Assembly (NCBI RefSeq): GCF_040183065.1
Contig: NC_091126.1
Coordinates: forward strand, 146,098,204-146,162,203
From: Periplaneta americana
Lineage: Eukaryota > Arthropoda > Insecta > Blattodea > Blattidae
Length of the DNA stretch: 64,000 nucleotides
Direction of reading: 5' to 3'
Below the pieces are notes generated by a model. It was not told the origin of the DNA. It searched no databases and saw only the letters and a list, made by a program, of their open reading frames with translations. Shown piece by piece: positions 24,801 to 36,800 of the stretch. The stretch's first letter is position 1. Each line of letters opens with the position of its first letter. The position numbers were made by a program, and so were the translations under genes.

Positions 24801-27800
24801 AGGATAATATTAAAATGGATTTGAGGGAGGTGAAATTTGATGCTAGGGACTGGATTTAAGTTGCTCACGATAGGGACCGATGGTGGGCTTATATGAGGGC
24901 GACACTGAACCTCCGGGTTCTATAAAAGCCAATTGAAAGTAATTAAATACATCTGAAGTCTGACTAGTGTAATATATTACTAGTCAGTGATGTATAAAAT
25001 GGAGGGGGGAAAGGAACCCTACCTTATTATCTCCCGGCTTATTTTCCTCTTGAGCGATGCCTTATTTTTGTCACTTATGAGGTTCTAATCTTCTTCGGAC
25101 AGTTGACTAAACAACAAGTGACCCGACCAATATTTAAAGGATGAGTAGTACTCACAAGTGATAGTAACGTTTGGCTACTAGTGTTGCGTCACACATTCAT
25201 ACCACTAGTCATCTCCTCAGCTCTCTGATGTATCTCTTTTCTTCCAATGCGAATCGAAAATAAAAGATACACAAAATTTCTTGAAATCCACACGAAAATA
25301 AAGAGGGCCTTTTTAATCGAGCCCTTATTAAAACTGCTTGTGTCAGGTTGCAAAAAATCACTTTCAATCAGTTGAGATTTTTCGTATTACATTAGTTTCA
25401 ATATACGTAAATGCAGACGAATTACATGTTCCAATGCTTTCTTCGCGGAATATGATTAAATAGACATGGTTCTTCATTGTTTTACAAATTAATTTCGATG
25501 TGATGTTATCTTAATAAGAGGAATTCAGAGTTACGATGAGTGAAAGTTAGATCAAGAATCATGCAGAAGTCACAAAGTTTGGGATCTGAATCTCCAAATC
25601 CCAAAGATTGAGACAACTGGCCTGGATAATTCAATCATTAATTTTATTGAACTCCTTAGTTTCAACTTGATTCGTTCGTTCCTTCGTTCTTTCGTTCGTT
25701 CGTTCGTTCGTTCGTTCATAAACTTGTATGAGCTCTGTAGTTATGTGGAAATGATGGAACAAACAGTATCACACACTTTTCTTTTTATGTAGTTACACCT
25801 CGTTTAAAACAAGTCTGTCGGGGGCTAAGAGTGAACATTTGAAGGTGTCGCCATAATGAATAGGCAGGACACATTTTGTCAGATCGGAGAGCTTCAGTTC
25901 AAAGAATTGTAAGGAAGTTGTAACAACGAACAAGCATCATTGGAGAAAATGAGACATGATAGAATCTATAAACGTACATATTGCAGAAGTAAGGTTACCA
26001 TAGTTACGAGAGTATCAGAGGACATATATGTACCTCAGTGGTCACCAATCGCAAAAATAGAATGTAGCTAATATTTCTGTCTGCCAGTCGTCGCTTTATA
26101 TTACTTTACAATCATAATTACCGTAAGTTATGTCATTAATTTCAGAGGATTAATTTTCTACATATTTCAAACAGCAAAGCTAAATACAATTTTTCTCGTT
26201 TTTTCTTACGTTTTTGAAAAAAAAACTTTTAAATGAAATATTTAGTCGTGTATTTTAGGAAAATTATTGCTCAATTTTCAAATTTCCTCAGTCAATTTAA
26301 GAGAACAGTGAATTATTATAATGCTTGATTGAACAAAGTTTAGTTTTGTCTTAAATTTACAGAAATTTGAACCGAATAATTGTTCCACAGAACAATTTTA
26401 AATGGTAAGGAACTGTGACAAGGGCGTAAAAGGTTACTACTTGGTGTTAACACTTGGTGTAGGCCTACTGTACTACAGCTCACTAGTACGTTAGAACATT
26501 GGAGGAGAAAACAAGAAATGAGGGGTCTAAAGCATGGCAATGACCTCCCACTCTCCTATTCAAAACTAGTCCGGTGAAGGGGTTATTTATCGGAACATAA
26601 CATACGACAGTGAATCCGAACACTGAGTACACTGTTGCACGATGGTACATTTCAGGTGTTTAACCCTCCTACTACCAGGTTTCTTTTTTACACTCAGAAC
26701 CGTTGGGGTCATATAGACCCCAATTAATTTACACGAGATATATCGGTAGTAATGAAATTGTTTTAATGAACTGGCATAAAAACATATATGTTTACCTTGA
26801 AAACAGAACAGCTATGTATATAAACATTTTTACATTTTACACTTTGCCATCCTTCCGCCTTCATCTTATACGTCCTTACATTTGAAACAAAACAAATCGG
26901 AATGCTGTTTACAGACGAAAGATGAACATTTTATGCACTTTTCTGGAGGCTTTCTGTCCACAGAACGTTCACATAAGTGGCATCGTCCACGTTTTGCCCC
27001 ACTTTGCACTTGTGCTGAAATACGAGCAGGAGGATCTTTGGTGCGCCTACTTCTGTTCTTCTGTACTAAAGATGTTCCCAGCTCAAGAAGAAATTCTCTT
27101 CTTCTGTAGTTGGTTTTTTTCTTTCAGTCAGGATTTAACTCCAGCCAAATTATGAACGCATTGAGCGCACTATTATCCAAAATATTATAAAAAATAACCA
27201 TGGGCCACCTCCTTGTCATACGTTTTGTAGTGCATGTCCTGACTAATTTGTCCATTGTGTCTACACCTGACTTCGTTGCGTTATAGTCTAGTACCATAAT
27301 AGGTTTTTCTTTTTCATCTTCAGTTATTTCCTCTTTGAAATGCATAGTGCTCAGCAGAGTCACTACCTTACCCTTTTTTGGGCAATAGGAAACTATCTTA
27401 GCGGATTCCTGGAATCCGAAGAACCTTGAAGCTGCTTTCCTTCCCTTTGCTATAACAAATTCTGCGGGTAGTTCACGGTGATTCTTTCTTATTGTTCCTA
27501 ACAGAGTCATCTGTTTTCTTTCTATAGTCCCGTCGCTCTAATTTCCGGCAGCCAATCGCGTTGCAGGTCGGCCACATTTAAACGTGTGCGTCTTGTGATT
27601 CGCTGATTCATTTCTTAAGGCTCGTTAAATACTTAATATAATCGCCCGCCATTTTAGCTCTTTAGTTGGCGTTCGCAGAAAGCACACGAAGACGTTATTT
27701 GCCGCTCAATTATTTGCTGAATTACATTGAGTTTGATTTATTATCATAGGAGTTACGACACGATAATGTTTAACGGTGTTGCAAATAGATTCCTCGTATG

Positions 27801-30800
27801 GTAGCTCGGCAACGTAAGAACAAAAATGGCGAATGATACTACCTACCTAGACTTTATAGAGCCTTCACTTTCTAAGACGTAAGCAAAGAGGCGGAGTCAC
27901 GCCGGAAATAACAGCGTCGGGACTATAATTCCTTTGCCAGGTACAAACTTGTGAAGAAATTATCTGTTGTGATGTTTCTACCACTCAGGGATAAATTTTG
28001 AGTTAAGTCCAATACTACTCTTTTTCCCTGATTCGATTATCTAGGCTGGTGTTCGCCTCTTCCTGTGTACACTTGCAGGTTTGTGACATAGTAATTAATG
28101 CTGTCACAAGCAGCCCATACTTTGATGCCATATTTTCCGGGTTTTGAGGGGCATATACTGCCGAAAAGGACACCTGCCCTTGAAAGTTACCAGTTGTTCA
28201 TCAACTGTAATATTCTCATGTGGTTCATACGCATCATGTAATGTGCTTATCCACTGCTCAAATACGTCCCTTATAGGAGCCAATTTATCAGGGCTACGAT
28301 TCTGTTGCCGCTGTTGAGCGTCATCGAACCGAAGACAGCGTGATATTTCGGTAAACCGGTTCCTAGCCATAGAGCTATTGAAAATAGGTCGGCCATGCTC
28401 TGTGTTTCATAAATTCACTATGCCCTCATTGTGGCATTTGTACACTCGTGCGAGTATAAGCAGACCAAGAAAGCACTCAAATTCTTCTCTATCAAGATCT
28501 ATCCATTTGTTACCGTAAGTAATGTTACCTTCTTTGTTGGTCCACTTCAAAATATTCTGCAAAATGCTGGGCTTCATAAATAATTCAAAAGCTGACTGCA
28601 CAGTGTTTACATTCCTCAGACTATGCCGCGTTGGACCTGGAGCAGTCTTCATTACGTTTCGTGCTGGCTGCCTCCCTTAATGCAATCTAACAGGACTTTT
28701 ATTCCATACTTCGTTTCCATTTCTGGACCTCAAAACAACAGTATTACTATTCCAGATTTTTACTTAGTGATTATCTATTATTATAAAAAGTAAAGTAAAT
28801 CCGTGGCGCTACAGCCCATGAAGGGCCAAGACCGACTAGCCGGCTGCTAGCTTCACGTTCACATGCTGAAGCAGAGGTGGACGATCATCCAACCAGAATG
28901 GAGGTATCGTATGGTTAGCACGATGATCCCTCCAGCCGTTAGAGCTGGTTTGCGAAACCGGATTTTCGGTACATATCGTAGCTCCCAAAGTGCATCAAGA
29001 TGCTGGTTGGGCACTGGTCCCATACACTGGACGAAATTTCATGAGAAAATTTCTTTCCCCATGAGGATTGGAACCAGCGCGCATTCCGTAACGCGAGTCC
29101 TAGGCAGAATGCCTTAGACCACGACGCTACGGCGCGGAACAGCTATTATTATTGCTGCTGTTTTTTGTTGTAATAAATAATTGGTTGGTGAAATATACTT
29201 AATTGAAAACATTCAAATTTGAGATTTTAGAAATTTCAGAAACAGTAGTTTCTAAATCTCCATCATCATCGTCATCATCATCAGAATTTTCAGCCGATTG
29301 ACAGTCTTCTGTTATAATAGCATCAATCTCTCCATTGTCATCAGATTTTTTTCATTATATTCGTGGTTCCTCATTATATTCCTGTTCCTCATTATCTTCT
29401 TCATTCACAATTACGCCTATTTCTGAACCAGTCAAATATCTTGCACTCATCATGTAATTTTACATCACACTGCGGCAAACACTAATAAAAACTTAGGCAA
29501 CAACCTGAACAATGGGTAAGAAATAATATTTCATTGTTGCACGTATTCCGTATAACAGATGTTCAAAGTAACGGTCAGCATTTTTACTTTCATAATGTTA
29601 CATTCAAAGAAAAAAATCCAACGTTTAATGGGGTTATATAGATCCCAATGGCACTCAGTGAAGAAACAATGAATATTTTTTAATGTGTTGAAAATATAAA
29701 AATGAATGAAACATCATTTGATACAGTTGACACAAAGGGATAAAGTCATAAATTTTGAAAATTATAGTTTTAAAAATGGAGGAGATTTTTCTTTCAAAAG
29801 AGCTACTGGGGTCATATTGACCCCATTGGTACTAGGAGGGTTAAAATTGCACGTTTTTGTGAGAAACTACCCAAAACACAGCAAAATGGTGTTTGACTTT
29901 TTCGTTGACGTTTATTAAAGGAAATATCCACCGAAATTATTGACATGACTATCAGTTCATCCGGTGTACTCGATTGTAGTTGTATTGCGGCAGCCCCATG
30001 AACTCAAGTCCGTGATACTGGAAAAGAGGGATCACTATGTAGAAATAGGACAGTCAGTGGATTTCCACAAAATGGACAAGTTAATATTTTCCTTCATTTT
30101 TTGTTCTGGAATGCTTCGGTGCTGCAGCCAAGTTTCGACGTCTTCCTCGAACAATTAGGTGGAGGTTTGTCGTCTCATGTAATGGCATAAGGGACATTTT
30201 TCATCGCAATTACGCAGTAAGGCAGCACATTGTTTCAAAGTGTCTTAACACAATATTTGCTGAAGTTAACATCATTTATTTACATGGATTTGTGTTTAGA
30301 TTTATGGATAAGCCCAGTTTCTTACATGAAAATGTCTCCCCCATCTGCATGAACAACTAAGTATCTTTGGTCAAAGATATGTTTGTTTCCATTCTGTTTT
30401 CTTCTTCGCTCAACAAACACTTGTCTAATTTGAGTCGTTTGACGATCAACTTTTAATAAGGATGAATTATAGTTTATTTTGTCGTCGATCTTGAGATTGA
30501 TTTTCATATCCCTCAAATGGCAAGCTCATCTAACTGCAAAATCTTGCCATTTCATTAGGAATGCCTAATTACCATTGATTCTTATATATTTTAAAACTCA
30601 AACCTTCAATCTTTCACACATTTACAACGAAATTCATTCCTACCGTGGAACTCAAAAATCTCTTTTGCCTTTTTAAAAATAATTTGAGATTGGACATTTT
30701 CCTCCTGAACGCATGCAGGTAATTGTGTCACACAACTCATATATTTCATCTCCAAAATCCTCATCTGGGCAGTGAAATACGTGTTCCCTATTTTGTTCAA

Positions 30801-33800
30801 AAAGCTTAATAATGTAATATATTTTCCAATTTAATTGAATATTATTTTATTAAAGTGTCCAGGGAATAGGTAAATGAATCATTTGCTGCGCAGATATTCT
30901 TCGATAACTGTGCGATTACTAGTACTGCAGATGCTAATATTAAAGTCTCGTATTGTGAAGGTGTATGCTTTTCAGCGGTTCATATCTAAACTTTATTTTA
31001 ATTCAGAGTACTTTGAGATGTCATTTATAATTATTCATTAATTCATAGTTTTCTATCCAAAAAGAAGGTTTTTTACTGCACAAAACCCAGCATTCTCGAA
31101 TCTTCCCTATTTTTCGCCTTCCCTCCGCAAACTGTCCATATATCTTAATGTTGTCTATCCTTCGTTATCTTCTTCTGCCCCGAACTTTAATCCCGTTCTC
31201 CATTCCTTCCAGTGCATTCTTCAGTAGGCAGTTTCTTTTTGGTCAGTGACCCAGCCAATTCATTTTTCTCTTTCTGATCAGTTTCAGCATTATTCTTTCT
31301 TCACCCACTCTTCCTAGTACAGTTTCATTTCCTGTTCTGTCTATCCATTTCATATACACCATTCTTTCCATATCCACATTTGAAATGTCTCTAGGCGTTT
31401 CTCTTCACTTCTTAATAATGTCCATTTTCTGCCTCTCATAGTTATTTATTTCATTAGTCTATTTCTTAGTTCCTTTTCCAGAGATCTACAGAAGATACTC
31501 ATTTTTCTATTAGAAACTTTCTCTGCCATTACTATACTCCTTTTGACTTCCTGGCAGCAGCTCATATTACTACTTATAGTACATCTCGAATATTTGAAGC
31601 TCTCCACTTGTTCTACTGCATCATTTCCAATTTCCACGTTTATCTTCTTTACTTTTCTTGCGATAACCATGGTCTTGGTCTTGTTTGCATTTATCTTCAT
31701 CACATATTGCACACAACTGTCATTTAACTCGAGCGGTATATCTCTTAGTATCATATCTTCTTCTGCTAACAACGCCATGTCTTCAGAATATCTTATGCAC
31801 TTATTAGTCTAATAGCTAATTAAAACTTTTAGTTCACTTCTAGAGATAAGGCTACTGTTTAGGTTGTCAAGGACGAGGAAAGAAATATCAGTTTAGATAC
31901 TAGTTATATTGCAATAGATAAACTACTGACAATAATGACTAGACGGGAGAAATTAATTTAGAAATACTGTAGAGTGAATTATCATATCTGGGGTTCAAGG
32001 AAAATTTGTTGATGTGATGGACGGATGATTCGTAAGGCGGTTTAGACATATTACCCTACTATATGTTTAAAAATATGTTTACGTTCCTGTACTTCAGACT
32101 TATTTACATGGCAAGTGAACTTGGTCAAAAACGAGTTGGTAATTATCCTATTCACAGACTTGTTTTCAACGAGCTGTAGGCTACAATTCAGCGATCCCCT
32201 TAAAACATGAATCGACGAGTCAGTGACTTGAAGTTAAATGCTGGAAGAAAACTAGAGCCGTAGCCATGCTGATCAAAATCCTGCTTTACCGCAGACGCAG
32301 TCGGTAAGCGGTCCTGATTCTCAAGCGAAGACGACGACTTCTTGCGAAGACATGACGCAGCGGGAGCGCCCGTCAATCCACCAGGTTGTGGAGGTTCTCG
32401 TGTACCCATCACCGCTATGGAAGGCGGTTTAGTTGAGAACGAGGTCTTTTTCCTGCAATTATAAAGACAATTGTTATGAAGTTATTTAAAGTAAATTAGT
32501 ACTATTTAATATGAAAAGAATTTAAAAAAAAAAAGTACTTTTCTTCATGTTAAGATGTACATCTTGATTACACAACTTTTAACACTATATCACTTTGGAA
32601 AACGTATTATATGTCTTTCACGTGTTAAATTTTATGTTACCTTGTTAACATGCTTCGGCCTGCTATTGGCCATCATCAGAACTGGTTGTTGCTGGTCTTG
32701 GCGCCTTTTGTTTTGTTTCCTGTGGGGGTGTGTTTGTGTAGTGTATTTATTGTAGGTTATTTTACGACGCTTTATCAACATCTTACAGTAGGTTATTTAG
32801 CGTCTGAATGAGATGAAGGTGATAATGCCGGTGAAATAAGTCAAGGATCCAACACCGAAAGTTACCCAGCATTTGCTCATATTGGGTTGAGGGAAAGCCC
32901 CGGAAAAAACCTCAACCAGGTAACTTGCCCCGACTGGGAATCGAACCCGGGCCACCTGGTTTCGCGGCTAGACGCGCTAACCGTTACTCCACAGATGTGG
33001 ACTATGTAGTGTAATGTGGAGTCAAAGAGTGTGTTCTGAAATTGAGTTGCGTGTTGAGAATTTCGTTTGGATGTGTTTTTGTGTGTTTATATATTTCGTT
33101 TTGTTCTAGTGTGTTTAGTTTCTGGCTTTTTGGTTGGATGTGTAGAATTTCCATGTCTGTGTTGATGTTTCTGTATGTGTGGTTGGCATTTGTGATGTGT
33201 TCTGCATATGTTGAAGTATTTTGTAATTTTGTTATGGCTGTGATGTTTTCTTTGTAACGTGTTTCAAATGATCTGCCTGTCTGTCCTATGTAGAAGTTGT
33301 TGGAGGTGTTACGTTTGAGTTTGTATACGCCTGTGTGGCTGTATTTGTTTGTTTGTATTGTATGTGTGTTCAGATGTACGTAAGTGGCAAAATTACAACG
33401 ATTCTAGTTGAGAAAATATCGCTCGCATGACGAATATCTAACGAAAAACCACATTGACTTAATGTCAATCAATTCTTTCCCGTTCCCTTTGTGCTTTGAA
33501 TTATCATTACAAACAAAACAATAGAACAGTATTATACAAGTAACCGAATGCCAGAAATTTCATGGTATATTAATAACATTTCAATGTGCTTAATAGCATT
33601 GCAATGTGCTTTCCGACGACTTATTCAAAATTAGCGAGTTTTTTAAAAAGTAATTTAATTTAAATAATGATTTTGGAATTTTTAATTATTGTACAAAATC
33701 TTCTGAAACTGCTCAATTTTTAAACTGAACATTGGACCATTATATCTGCGGTACAATAGAGTAATTAAAAGAAGTTGTTATATTCAGTGCAATTATACTT

Positions 33801-36800
33801 ACGGAACACATACTGTATGCTTCCTAAATGCTAGCAACCGAAAGCTCATGATGGAGGCTTCGCAGACTCGTTCTGACTGCCAGAGAAGAGTTGCTTCTTT
33901 TCAAGAAGACATATTATATTAACAGTAAAATGGAAGAATCTAGAAGTGACGTTACACATATCTATGCTGAAGTCAGCGCCCAATGCAAAAGTAGCATTAC
34001 ATTCGTAGCTGTATATTTGAACTGACGAAAATTATAACAATACAGACTCCAAATATCACGGACTTTAAAATTTAAATTTATGTACTATTTAGTTGGAAAT
34101 TATCACCTTAGAGAGTACTGCTCTTTATATATAGGTCAAGGATGACAATTTCAAGATGTTTTGTATTAGGAAATTACTTATTACTATAATTAAATGTCAT
34201 TATGGGTCAATCAAATGGAATGGAACTTTCTTAATATGTACTCCAAGACAGCAATTAAGCATATACAGTTTCCGTCTAAAGACAAATAATGATCTTCGGA
34301 CGAAGTAAATACATTTGAGTATATTTTTCTGGTTCGCTTTGAAAGACAAGTTATATTCAAGGTAGCATGTAATGCATGTACCTACAATACAGTGCGACTA
34401 AAAGCTCGCACTTTTCTTTTTCCGATTGAAGCAACCTTACAAAATCGGTTGAATAGTGACACTCCTCGAACATCTTTACATATTAAACTGTAATCAAGTC
34501 TCCTTAATTAAAATTAGTTAACAAAAACCGAATGTGCACTTTCACTTTCAACGGAAATCGGGAGTTTCTTACTAAAAGCAATAATTTGTTGAAAAACGGT
34601 TATTTTGTCGAAATTTGTCTTTCAAAGAAGAAAGTATACGACAAATTATATTCACAAGTTCAGAGACATTGATGATTTGCTTAAGAAAGGGATTTCTGGA
34701 CAAACTGTTGAGGAAAGCTTCAGTGAGTACAAAAGAATATTGATTACTGTTATATGTGAATTTGAAGCCATTATAAATAAACACATGCTGACTTGTAGAT
34801 GTTCGTAACCCAGAGGATTTAAGGTCTATCACACGAGTCATACCTCTGCAAGGAGTCCACAACTTGGTGTGCATTGATGATAATTCTTTGAAAAGGAAGG
34901 CAACCTACTGTCTTCAGCTAAGGGTTGCTTTGAGTGAACGATTTCTTAACTGTATCTTGAAAGATATGATTAATTCCTTTGAAACATTCCTGCTTTAAAA
35001 GAAGATAAGGGAAATTAACATCAGCGGAAATGTTGAAGCAAGAGGGTAATAGTGTAACAGTCTCGCAAGGTTCTTCTAGACTTGCTAGAGATTATGTTTT
35101 ACAATATACCACAAGACGTTGCAATTTTTAAAAGACAAAGCTACAAGGTGAGAGAGTGTCAGACGTTGGTTTTATTACAATGATATATTCAGATAATATA
35201 TCTGTTGTTTCTCCATTTTTACCAATTATTTCACGAGGAATTTGGTATTATTGCAATGAGTGAAATCGCTGTGTTAAAAGAAACAGTGAATTGCGTTCAA
35301 ATCTTAAATTAAAAATTTTCCGCAAAATGTGAAAATTTTCTCGAGAGTAATTGTATTTCGTAAGCAGTTACATATTAAAATGTTGCAAAATCCTTCATAA
35401 AGTGGTAAGAACTGGTAGAGTGATAAAGAAGAAGAAATATTGTGATAAGAGAATCATAACAAAAATTAAAAAAAAGGTTGAAGATATGCGTCTCAGTTTA
35501 GAACTAAGCGCAAATATATCAAGCCTTCGTCTAGTTCAGTAAATCAGAATTTCACAAAAATCTTTGGTTTAATGGTACTTTACAATTTAAAATTTTATCC
35601 ATGTAAAGTTTTCGTTCACAATTTAAAATTTCCTTATTATTATGCAAAGGAGTATATATTTTTTGTAACTGGATACTTCAGTCTGAAAAACATCACATGT
35701 GATAAATACACTTTTGGAGTGGGGGATATGCTAGTATTTTATTTTTGAGTGTATTATTTTGTATTACATATTTTTAAATTTGGTGTATTTCTTTCTTATT
35801 TGAGCAATGTGCCCCATTTTCTACCTCATAAAATAAATCATCACTATCACACTGAGGATTCAATTGGGACCCCCAGCGTCGTTTAATATCATTCATGCTG
35901 AACAATATAACTGACTCACAAAAAGTCTGTAAACAGAGGGTTTAAAAAATAGTGTCGCAGTTTTTACAGAAGGTAGCCTTGGTCGAAAGTAGAAAAAAAG
36001 TTCCTATAAATACTGTATGTGTCCGGAAACAAATATCTGTTGAGATATGGGCCATGCTGTATTGTGGCCTACAATACCCATATGTCTATTACGTAGATAC
36101 TACAGAAGGTGTTCTATGTGGTTACCACGCATTGTTACACATGCTTCAGCTCTTCTTCTCAATGAATCACGAATTCTTGCAACCACACCTGGTTGTTGTC
36201 GGACTTGCTGACATGCATTGGATACACCCTTCTGTAATGTTTGTACGTTGTCGATGGGTGTGACAGACACCGATGTCTTTAAATGTCCATATAGCCAGAA
36301 ATCCAAAGGATTTAGGTCAGGTGATCGAGGAGGCCACGCTACTGGACCTTCTCGACCAATCCATCGCCCATTAAATCTCCGGATTAGGTACTGTCGCACG
36401 AGACGCAGAAAATGAGGTGGTGCTCCGTCGTGCATAAACAGAAAGACAACCTATAACACTGAATACTATACGTAAATGACATGTCATACAAGTTGAGAGG
36501 ATCCGAAGGCATTTCTTTCCCCTTCTACTTGCCCTGAGTCAGTCAGCGACAGAGATGGGAGCTGTTACCTCTTATACCTGCACCCCAAGCTGTACACACG
36601 AGAAAACAAAATATTAAATAAAATACATAAGTAAATATAAAATACAGCCATACAAATGTTTTACAATTACATGTGTGGGTATATTTTAGTGTCACTCTTA
36701 CAATATTTTCAACTAATAATTAATTAAATTAAGGAATGTTAGTTTGTTTTATGAAGTCGAGGGGAACGATACAGTGCAGATTATCCCATTCTGTATGCCG

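Larger units (their letters stand above)
26870..29450 (-). pseudogene. piggyBac transposase pseudogene
   Basis: Pieces in order on the minus strand: an acidic N terminus from 29450 ([10 protein letters not shown]) with two early stops, then 28652-28407 ([15 protein letters not shown]). Next is 28370-28104 ([46 protein letters not shown]). Then 27510-27124 ([23 protein letters not shown]) and a C-terminal Cys/His cluster 27110-26870 ([19 protein letters not shown]). This is the full piggyBac order, with the catalytic DDD region recognisable at VDEQL and GVDTMD. It is inactivated by the SINE at 28785, the MITE at 27527 and point or indel damage. Confidence 0.88.
26664..29840. mobile_element. 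piggyBac element, 3.2 kb, with TTAA target duplication
   Basis: TTAA is present at both ends (26660-26663, 29841-29844). Terminal repeats begin CCCTCCTACTACCAGG on the left and CCCTCCTAGTACCAAT on the right (complement). Subterminal palindromes GGGGTCATATAGACCCC (about 26706) and GGGGTCATATTGACCCC (about 29810) lie inside each end. The minus-strand transposase is broken and the element carries a nested MITE and a nested SINE. Confidence 0.9.
32631..33370 (-). mobile_element. Penelope-like element remnant (GIY-YIG domain, ribozyme-like motif)
   Basis: The minus strand from 33330 reads [20 protein letters not shown], then [17 protein letters not shown] and [14 protein letters not shown]. This matches the GIY-YIG endonuclease tail of Penelope-like proteins ([17 protein letters not shown], AxHxxxxxH, LxxLExxxIY). 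The downstream part, beyond a nested SINE, ends in a hammerhead-like motif at 32631-32686. The RT domain is absent. Confidence 0.75.

Noticed and set aside
32200..32412. Minus-strand frame taken as a complete small gene
   Set aside because: It is the receptor exon at 32452-32290 plus intronic read-through. Its ATG is internal to the exon.
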